From Calditrichota bacterium (GTDB taxonomy: Bacteria; Calditrichota; Calditrichia; RBG-13-44-9; J075): 12,889 nucleotides of DNA. The notes beneath the pieces are model-generated. The model was not told the DNA's origin. It made no database searches and saw only the letters and a list, made by a program, of their open reading frames with translations. Location: positions 1 to 12,889 of the forward strand of contig RFIL01000458.1 of assembly GCA_003695285.1 (NCBI GenBank), read 5' to 3'. A program made the position numbers and the translations under genes. This document shows, piece by piece, positions 7,745 through 12,889 of this stretch (positions are counted from its first letter, which is position 1; each line of letters starts with the position of its first letter).

Positions 7745-8740
7745 TTATTGTTTGGGGGGCATTTGCGAGAAGAGATCTTTAATACCTCCCAGAGAGCCCA
7801 AAACACCAGTGGCTTCATAGGGCAAATAGATGACTTTATTGTCTTTTCCGGACACCATTTCTTTCAACGTCTCAATGTAACGCAAAGCGATTAAATAATT
7901 GGCAGGGTCGGCATTACTTTCAGTAATGGCTGCTGCCACCTTTTTCACCGCTTCTGCCTCAGCCGTTGCAACTCGCAGTTTGGCTACCGCTTCTCCTTCC
8001 GCTTGTAAAATTTTTGCCTGCTTTTCTCCCTCCGCTCTGTGAATAGCAGATTCTCGAATCCCTTCCGCCTCCAGAATCTTCGCTTTTTTCTCACCTTCCG
8101 CTTTGAGGATAATGGCCCGACGATCCCGCTCAGCTCGCATTTGCTTTTCCATGGCATCCTGAATATCCCGGGGCGGAGTAATATCCTGCAACTCCACTCG
8201 ATTGACTTTCACTCCCCATTTGTCAGTAGCCTCGTCCAATATCCCCCGCAGCTTGCTGTTGATGGTGTCTCGAGATACCAGACATTCGTCAAGATCCAGT
8301 TCCCCGATGACATTCCGCAGGGTTGTTTGGGTTAACTTTTCGATTGCTTCCGGGAGATTGGCAATTTCATACACAGCCCTCACCGGATCTATTATTTGAA
8401 AATACAGCAGGGCATCAATCTCAATGGTAACATTATCCCGGGTAATGACATTCTGACGGGGAAAATCATAAACCTGCTCACGTAAATCAATTCGGTGAGT
8501 TTGCTGAGTCAAAATGATGGTCTGCCCTGAGACATCCGTCTTCTTAAAACGCCAGTGAATCTCCCTTGGTTTGTCAAAAATAGGCCAGATAATGTTGACA
8601 CCGCTGCTTAAGGTACGATGATACTTTCCCAGCCGTTCAATAATCATTGTTTCCGCTTGAGGAATAATTTTTAATCCTTTAATAACAAAAATGATAACCA
8701 GAACAACAAAAAACAGTACGATAAAAAACAGAGAACCCAT
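7745..8740 (-). CDS. SPFH/stomatin-family membrane protein (paraslipin / QmcA-like)
   Basis: A 331-aa SPFH (stomatin-prohibitin-flotillin-HflK/C) protein, the usual length for bacterial paraslipins. One N-terminal membrane span (about residues 3-20) anchors it; it is followed by the conserved start of the SPFH domain (IIPQAETMIIERLGKYHRTL), the core RIDLREQVYDFPRQ and VITRDNVTIEIDALLYFQI, and the end of the domain near ELQDITPP (183-190). Residues 201-266 are a charged coiled coil of 11-residue repeats. The C-terminus holds the paraslipin NYLIALRYIETL and VIYLPYEA segments. These proteins form large ring or cage oligomers on the membrane and act as scaffolds, often with proteases or an NfeD partner. 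Here the NfeD gene lies immediately upstream, stopping 3 nt before this ATG, with a strong GGAGGG inside the NfeD end, indicating coupled expression. A role in membrane quality control is family knowledge, not visible in the sequence. Confidence 0.95.
   Translation of the reverse strand: MGSLFFIVLFFVVLVIIFVIKGLKIIPQAETMIIERLGKYHRTLSSGVNIIWPIFDKPREIHWRFKKTDVSGQTIILTQQTHRIDLREQVYDFPRQNVITRDNVTIEIDALLYFQIIDPVRAVYEIANLPEAIEKLTQTTLRNVIGELDLDECLVSRDTINSKLRGILDEATDKWGVKVNRVELQDITPPRDIQDAMEKQMRAERDRRAIILKAEGEKKAKILEAEGIRESAIHRAEGEKQAKILQAEGEAVAKLRVATAEAEAVKKVAAAITESNADPANYLIALRYIETLKEMVSGKDNKVIYLPYEATGVLGSLGGIKDLFSQMPPKQ
7943..8140 (-). repeat. Six 11-residue (hendecad) repeats in the SPFH coiled coil
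   Basis: Residues 201-266 divide exactly into six 11-residue units with Ala at position 3 and, in five of the six, Glu at position 4. The four best begin LKAEGEKKAKI, LEAEGIRESAI, HRAEGEKQAKI and LQAEGEAVAKL. An 11-residue period gives a nearly straight right-handed coiled coil, which suits the long parallel helices that build the wall of SPFH cages. Confidence 0.8.
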
Positions 8741-8743
8741 TTT

Positions 8744-9190
8744 TTACCCTCCACTCGTTAGTTTAACAACATAAACAGTAATACCTTCAATTCTTTTAAC
8801 CACTACTTTTTCCCCTTCCGGAATAGGTTCACCATTTTCCGAGGATGCCTTCCAGTTTTCGCCTCCAATTTGAACCCGTCCGGTATTTTTATCGTTATCA
8901 ATCGCTTCGGTGACCAGGCAGGTTTTACCGATCAACGCCTCTACCCCGATTTTTCGCTTATCACTATATCGATGGGATACTTTCATAAACAGGGGACGGA
9001 CTGTAAAAAAGACCACAATGACAGTTAGCCCAAACACAATAAATTGGACGGTAACACTTCCACCCAATGCAGCGGTAAGGGCGGCCATAAAACAACCGAT
9101 TCCAAAACTGGCTTCAACAAATACCGGGGTAAAAATTTCAAGGATAAACAGAATGACACCGGCAATGATCCAAAGCTGCCATATTTCCAT
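8744..9190 (-). CDS. NfeD-family membrane protein, short form with C-terminal OB fold
   Basis: A 148-aa short NfeD protein without the N-terminal ClpP-like serine protease domain of long NfeD proteins. Three membrane helices (about residues 4-24, 26-44 and 48-68) are followed by a soluble OB-fold domain (about 81-145) with the typical pattern GRVQIGGENWKA (104-115) and a closing EG(E)KVVVKRIEGITVYVVK. NfeD proteins are encoded next to SPFH proteins across bacteria and archaea and are thought to bind or regulate the SPFH oligomer at the membrane; the E. coli QmcA/YbbK pair is an example. That arrangement is seen here, with 3 nt between this stop and the SPFH start. The ATG is supported by AGAGG 6 nt upstream and by the start falling directly before the first helix. 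It is the first gene of the leftward cluster, so the promoter should lie in the divergent region 9191-9434. Confidence 0.93.
   Translation of the reverse strand: MEIWQLWIIAGVILFILEIFTPVFVEASFGIGCFMAALTAALGGSVTVQFIVFGLTVIVVFFTVRPLFMKVSHRYSDKRKIGVEALIGKTCLVTEAIDNDKNTGRVQIGGENWKASSENGEPIPEGEKVVVKRIEGITVYVVKLTSGG
8747..8752 (-). promoter_or_regulatory. Strong ribosome binding site of the SPFH gene inside the end of nfeD-like gene
   Basis: On the minus strand GGAGGG is followed by TAAAAA and the ATG of the SPFH gene (6-nt spacing). The TAA in the spacer is the stop codon of the upstream gene, so termination and re-initiation are physically coupled. The NfeD gene has nearly the same leader (GAGG, TAAAAA, ATGG; 9201-9188). 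Confidence 0.8.
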
Positions 9191-9196
9191 TTTTTA

Positions 9197-9201
9197 CCTC
9201 T
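9197..9201 (-). promoter_or_regulatory. Ribosome binding site of the NfeD-family gene
   Basis: AGAGG on the minus strand lies 6 nt before the ATG at 9190 and fixes that start. The spacer TAAAAA is the same as that before the SPFH gene. Confidence 0.7.
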
Positions 9202-9307
9202 GGTTAGATTGTCAACAGGATGTGATGGTAGAAAAGTTAATCAGATTTTTTGAAAAACACAAAATCAAGCTGAGAAAAAATTGAAGTTTTTAGGGTGATA
9301 CATCGAA

Positions 9308-9313
9308 TATAAT
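9308..9313 (+). promoter_or_regulatory. Possible -10 element for the hybrid kinase gene
   Basis: A perfect TATAAT lies 121 nt before the kinase ATG. The nearest TTGAAG (9281-9286) is 21 nt upstream, longer than a normal sigma-70 spacer, so the pairing is weak. Two copies of AATACT (9311-9316 and 9322-9327) overlap and follow it. A transcript from here would have a leader of roughly 115 nt that contains the 9410-9424 palindrome. Confidence 0.25.
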
Positions 9314-9409
9314 ACTATTCCAATACTGGTGGTGTGAACATCATAATTTCTTACATTGGGTTAAGGGTTCAAATTTTTTGAATTCAGAAAATAAGGAATT
9401 GAATAATAC

Positions 9410-9424
9410 ACCGGTTGAACCGGT
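9410..9424. promoter_or_regulatory. Perfect 15-nt palindrome upstream of the kinase start
   Basis: ACCGGTT-G-AACCGGT is a perfect inverted repeat with 7-base arms around one central base. It ends 10 nt before the ATG of the hybrid kinase and covers the place where a ribosome binding site would be expected; no purine-rich site is seen there. It has the form of a binding site for a dimeric DNA-binding protein. In RNA the single-base loop would not allow a full hairpin, so a DNA operator is more likely than an RNA element. Confidence 0.4.
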
Positions 9425-9434
9425 ACAAATACCG

Positions 9435-12400
9435 ATGAAATCATTCGCTACACAACTCCTTTTGTTCCTTGGGTTTCTCCTACTTTCCGCCCTGGGATAT
9501 TCACAGCAATATGTCTTCCATAATTATACTGGAGATGATGGTCTATCCCAGCTGGTAGTCCTTTCTGTTTTTCAGGACAGCGATGGCTATCTTTGGGTGG
9601 GAACGGAAGCGGGGTTGAATCGTTTCGACGGCCGTCAATTTGAAGTATACACTATTCGGCATGGTTTGACTGATGATCATATCTACACCATAGCTCAGGA
9701 CAGCAAAAAGCGAATATGGTTGGGCACCAACGGCGGATTAAGTTCTTTCGATGGCATCAAATTCGTCAATTATAGCGAAAAGGATGGGCTACCGGATCGG
9801 CACGTTCGAGATATCGTGGTTGATTCCATGGATAATGTGTGGTTCGGGACCCACAAAGGTCTGGTAAAATGGGATGGAAAAGACTTTCACAGTTATGATT
9901 CCCTTCAGGGAGTGCCACAAACGCTAATTTTAAATCTCACCATAGGTCCGCAAGGGAGGCTATGGATTGCATCCGCTCAAGGAGTTTTTTATCAAGAAGC
10001 CAATCATTTCAAGCGATATCATTTTCCGGAACTGAATAATCCTCGCGTTGACCAGATTGTGTTTGATAACGAGGGAAGAATTTGGCTGCTTACCCGAAGT
10101 TACTTATACGCTTACCGGGATTCCACACTCATCGCCAAATTCTCCGGCCGGGAGGATTTTAAGAGCAGAATGATTACCGCGGTCACTATCAGTAGGGATA
10201 GTTCTGTATGGGTGGGTACGGAAGATGGGGTTTGCATAATAGAGGGCGCTCATATTCAGCGCATCACCCGTCGCAACGGGTTACCATTCAAAATTGTTTC
10301 CACCATTCTTCAGGACCGGGAAGGCATCATCTGGATTGGAGGATTTGGAGGTATCGCAAAATTTAGCGGGCGAGCTTTTGTCAATTACTTCAGCAAGGAT
10401 GGGCTACCCTGCAGCAACGTCCGACCCATTGTCAGAGATAATAATGGCTATTTATGGGTGGGTACCATTGACGGGCTGGCTCGCTTTGACGGGAAAAGCT
10501 GGAAACAGTATCACGAAGAAGATGGGCTGAATGATGGTTACATTTACTTTTTGTATTATGATAACAACGGAATTTTGTGGATTGGAAACCGTGAGGGACT
10601 GAACTATTATGACGGTCAACGATTTTATGATGTACCGGAAGTAAGTTCATATGGTAACATTATTCATATGATCATTGATGCTGAGGGAAAGAAATGGATA
10701 GCTGTTGATAATGAGGTGCTCAAAGAGACTGAAACAGGATATCAGGAAGTCACGGTTCCAGGACAAAAATTTACCAACTCCCGTTTACTGAAGGATAGCA
10801 AAAATCGAATCTGGATTTCCGGAGATGGAGGCTTATCCATGCTGGATGGGACCACATGGAGAACCTTTACACCAGAGGATGGACTGGCAGGACCCGATCC
10901 CTATTATCTTTGTGAAGATTTAAATGGCAATATCTGGTTCGGCTATCACTCCTCGCGAGGAGTGACTCGTTATGATGGTACTTCTTTCCGTACCTTTACT
11001 GGTGAAGATGGTTTATATAATGATGCAGTCTATTCTCTGGGGGTTGATCGGCATAACAATTTGTGGATTGGAACAGCCCGGGGGCTGGATCGCTTTGATG
11101 GCGAAAAATTTGTTCATTACGGAACCTATGAAGGTTATGCCAGTCATGAATCCAACTCCGGCGGATTTTTCGAAGATTGGGATGGTACCATCTGGTTTGC
11201 CACCGCCAATGGGTTAAGTCACTATTTCCCTCAGTATGATTATATCACCCCATCCCCCCCGCAAATACAATTGTCCAATGTCTCTTTCAGTAACTACGCG
11301 GTTAATCTGGATAGTTTATCTTCCATCCCTTATCCACATGACGATTTAAAAGCGAAGGTAGCCATCCTTTCCTACATTAACCCTCACCACATTTCCGTTC
11401 GTTATCGTCTCGCCGGTTACGATCCGGATTGGCATATTCTGGAAGGAGAAGAAATTTATTATCCCAACTTACCCCCGGGTGATTACACCCTGGAAGTACA
11501 GGCCCGGAAATATCAATACCCATGGTCTGAATCACTTCAAAAAAAGTTTTCCATATTACCCCCTTTCTGGCTTACTCCCTGGTTTATGGTGTTAGGGATG
11601 GTGTTTCTCATTGCTGTTTTCACTTTTATCGTTAAATACCGTACCTATAAGATAGAGAAACAGAATCTTTTGCTGGAAAATCTGGTAAAAGAACGGACGG
11701 CAGAACTTCGGACTCAAAAGCAACAACTGGAGGAGACCTTAACCACACTCCAAGAAACGAAATATAAACTGGAACAAACAAACCGCGAGTTGGAACGGGT
11801 AAATCGGCTGAAAAGTGAATTTCTGGCAAACATGAGCCATGAAATCCGCACACCGATTAATGGCATTATTGGGATGAATCATCTACTGATGGATACGGAT
11901 TTAACCGATGAACAACGGGAATATGCCACCATTATCAAAAGCAGCACAGAATCACTCTTACATCTGATCAATGATATCCTTGATTTATCTAAAATTGAAG
12001 CTGGAAAACTGGAACTGGAATCCATTGATTTTTCCCTGGAAGAGATTATCAATCGCACCAGTGCAATTATTACCCCACGTGTGTATGAAAAAGGGCTGGA
12101 ATTAATTATTGATGTAGATTCCCAGCTACCGGGATATGTAAAAGGGGATCCGGTACGGTTTCAGCAAATCCTTCTGAATCTTCTGGGGAATGCAGTTAAA
12201 TTTACTGAAAAGGGAGAGATTGTTCTGAGTGTCTATCTAATGAAAAGCAACTCCCGGGAAACCACCATTAAAGTGGAAGTGAAAGATACCGGTATAGGAA
12301 TTCCGCGGGAAAAGCAATCAGTCATCTTTGAAAGCTTTTCTCAGGCGGATGGTTCAACGACCCGGAAATATGGCGGTAGCGGATTAGGATTAAGCATCTC

Positions 12401-12889
12401 CAAACAACTAACCGAACTGATGGGAGGAAAAATTGGCGTTGAAAGCGAGGTTGGGGTGGGATCCACTTTCTGGTGTATTATCCCCTTCCAGACCAGCAAT
12501 AAAGAAGGCTCCTTCCGTCAAATAACGCCACAGGAAACCGAAATATTATGGGGGAGAAAAATTCTGGTGGTAGAACCTCATCAGGGGAATGGGGAAATTT
12601 TAAAAAAGATTTTAAGTTCCTATGGTTGTCTGGTAGAACTGACAACTACTTCCACTACTGCCCTGGAAAAAATTAAAGCCACGAATGAGAGTGAATCTAA
12701 CTTAGATGCTTGTTTGATTGACATAAATCTTCACCCCAAGAATGGGATTCAGCTCATTCATGAGATTCAGGAGACCCTCTCTTCCCCTCCCCCTCTCATC
12801 CTGTTGACCTCCTGTATGGATAAACAGGCACAACTGAAGCAATTACCATTCCCCCAAAAAATTGAGATTGTCCCAAAACCCATCCATTC
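9435..12889 (+). CDS. HTCS-like hybrid sensor histidine kinase with double Reg_prop propeller (3' end outside window)
   Basis: The frame is open from 9435 to the window end (1151 codons). Order: signal peptide (1-23); 14 Reg_prop blades (28-604); Y_Y_Y domain (about 608-710, RYRLAGYDPDW and LPPGDYTLEVQA); one membrane helix (about 714-736); cytoplasmic coiled coil (about 740-795); HisKA with His802 in SHEIRTP; HATPase with N box Asn919, DTGIGIP (951-957) and GGSGLGLSI (980-988); then a receiver starting at about 1043 with phospho-acceptor Asp1096, Thr1125 and Lys1148. This matches hybrid two-component sensors of Bacteroidota, where the periplasmic propellers and Y_Y_Y domain detect a ligand and trigger autophosphorylation. 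Those proteins usually end in an AraC-type HTH; here the end is not seen. The receiver has Glu1047-Pro1048 where most have two acidic residues. The ATG is chosen because a standard signal peptide begins there, though no ribosome binding site precedes it. It is transcribed divergently from the NfeD/SPFH cluster. The ligand is unknown. Confidence 0.95.
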   Translation, partial: MKSFATQLLLFLGFLLLSALGYSQQYVFHNYTGDDGLSQLVVLSVFQDSDGYLWVGTEAGLNRFDGRQFEVYTIRHGLTDDHIYTIAQDSKKRIWLGTNGGLSSFDGIKFVNYSEKDGLPDRHVRDIVVDSMDNVWFGTHKGLVKWDGKDFHSYDSLQGVPQTLILNLTIGPQGRLWIASAQGVFYQEANHFKRYHFPELNNPRVDQIVFDNEGRIWLLTRSYLYAYRDSTLIAKFSGREDFKSRMITAVTISRDSSVWVGTEDGVCIIEGAHIQRITRRNGLPFKIVSTILQDREGIIWIGGFGGIAKFSGRAFVNYFSKDGLPCSNVRPIVRDNNGYLWVGTIDGLARFDGKSWKQYHEEDGLNDGYIYFLYYDNNGILWIGNREGLNYYDGQRFYDVPEVSSYGNIIHMIIDAEGKKWIAVDNEVLKETETGYQEVTVPGQKFTNSRLLKDSKNRIWISGDGGLSMLDGTTWRTFTPEDGLAGPDPYYLCEDLNGNIWFGYHSSRGVTRYDGTSFRTFTGEDGLYNDAVYSLGVDRHNNLWIGTARGLDRFDGEKFVHYGTYEGYASHESNSGGFFEDWDGTIWFATANGLSHYFPQYDYITPSPPQIQLSNVSFSNYAVNLDSLSSIPYPHDDLKAKVAILSYINPHHISVRYRLAGYDPDWHILEGEEIYYPNLPPGDYTLEVQARKYQYPWSESLQKKFSILPPFWLTPWFMVLGMVFLIAVFTFIVKYRTYKIEKQNLLLENLVKERTAELRTQKQQLEETLTTLQETKYKLEQTNRELERVNRLKSEFLANMSHEIRTPINGIIGMNHLLMDTDLTDEQREYATIIKSSTESLLHLINDILDLSKIEAGKLELESIDFSLEEIINRTSAIITPRVYEKGLELIIDVDSQLPGYVKGDPVRFQQILLNLLGNAVKFTEKGEIVLSVYLMKSNSRETTIKVEVKDTGIGIPREKQSVIFESFSQADGSTTRKYGGSGLGLSISKQLTELMGGKIGVESEVGVGSTFWCIIPFQTSNKEGSFRQITPQETEILWGRKILVVEPHQGNGEILKKILSSYGCLVELTTTSTTALEKIKATNESESNLDACLIDINLHPKNGIQLIHEIQETLSSPPPLILLTSCMDKQAQLKQLPFPQKIEIVPKPIH
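9516..11246 (+). repeat. Fourteen Reg_prop beta-propeller repeats, two seven-bladed propellers
   Basis: Fourteen copies of the pattern aromatic/aliphatic-W-(V/I/L/F)-(G/A)-x-x-x-G-(L/V/I) have their Trp at residues 54, 95, 136, 177, 217, 259, 300, 341, 382, 421, 460, 501, 544 and 587. Spacing is 39-43 residues. Fourteen blades is the number found in solved HTCS sensors, as two seven-bladed propellers. Blades 5 and 10 (LLTRSYL, IAVDNEV) are the most divergent from the consensus. Confidence 0.9.

Larger units (their letters stand above)
9191..9434. other. Divergent intergenic region between the NfeD-family and hybrid kinase genes
   Basis: This 244-nt AT-rich gap must hold the start signals of both transcription units. 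It contains the NfeD ribosome binding site, a possible TATAAT, several A and T runs (9246-9256, 9274-9280) and the palindrome at 9410-9424. No convincing sigma-70 promoter is seen for the leftward unit, and no small ORF or RNA is supported. Confidence 0.6.

Noticed and set aside
9210..9215. TTGACA on the minus strand upstream of the NfeD-family gene
   Set aside because: It is only about 20 nt from the ATG, so any matching -10 element would fall on or within the start of the gene.
9246..9256. T-run/A-run inverted repeat (TTTTTTGAAAAA) in the divergent region
   Set aside because: It is a simple AT low-complexity stretch without a GC stem, so it is not a terminator.
8910..9284. Plus-strand ORF of 124 codons antisense to the NfeD-family gene
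   Set aside because: It mirrors the NfeD reading frame; the minus-strand product matches a well known family and has a ribosome binding site.
10294..10530. Short ORFs in other frames of the kinase propeller region (also 10972-11217)
   Set aside because: The Trp- and Gly-rich repeat DNA produces long alternative frames by composition; the kinase frame is continuous through them.
1..12889. tRNA, rRNA, CRISPR array, insertion sequence or phage remnants
   Set aside because: No cloverleaf-like segments, spaced direct repeats, transposase-like proteins or terminal inverted repeats were seen; the coding density is filled by ordinary genes.

Overview
The window looks like a chromosomal piece of a Gram-negative bacterium of the FCB (Fibrobacterota-Chlorobiota-Bacteroidota) and relatives type, for example Calditrichota, KSB1-like or Ignavibacteria lineages. 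The reasons are a secreted protein ending in the NYPNPFNP / FlgD-like C-terminal domain used as a type IX secretion sorting signal in those groups, a hybrid sensor kinase with a double Reg_prop propeller, and two RND inner-membrane pumps. Clear purine-rich ribosome binding sites before three of the genes argue against a typical Bacteroidota member. The lineage is an inference; no rRNA or marker gene is present.

Layout. 1-5228 (+): two consecutive RND-superfamily permeases. The first is cut by the left edge, so only its C-terminal two thirds are seen; the second is complete (1054 aa). They are 59 nt apart and probably belong to one efflux operon whose adaptor and outer-membrane channel would lie upstream. 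5270-9190 (-): three closely packed genes read leftward: a short NfeD protein, a paraslipin/QmcA-like SPFH protein 3 nt downstream, and an 816-aa secreted multidomain protein 24 nt further on. This protein has an N-terminal SGNH-hydrolase-like region, an ASPM/SPD-2/Hydin-type Ig domain, a duplicated repeat unit and the sorting domain. 9191-9434: a 244-nt divergent intergenic region with a perfect 15-nt palindrome just upstream of the next start. 9435-12889 (+): a very large hybrid histidine kinase running off the right edge. It has a signal peptide, 14 propeller blades of about 41 residues, a Y_Y_Y domain, one membrane span, a coiled coil, HisKA, HATPase and the first part of a receiver domain.

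How the parts may work together. NfeD and SPFH proteins are an established membrane-microdomain pair. The secreted hydrolase-like protein follows closely enough to be co-transcribed but has no known link to them. The divergent kinase resembles the hybrid two-component sensors (HTCS) of Bacteroidota, which bind periplasmic ligands and control nearby genes; here no carbohydrate-use genes are visible, so its ligand and target are open.

No RNA genes, mobile elements, CRISPR arrays or pseudogenes were recognised. The most unusual points are the roughly 110-residue hydrophobic insertion in the first pump, the architecture of the secreted protein, the receiver domain lacking one acidic pocket residue, and the palindrome before the kinase. 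None of these alone amounts to a demonstrated new system.
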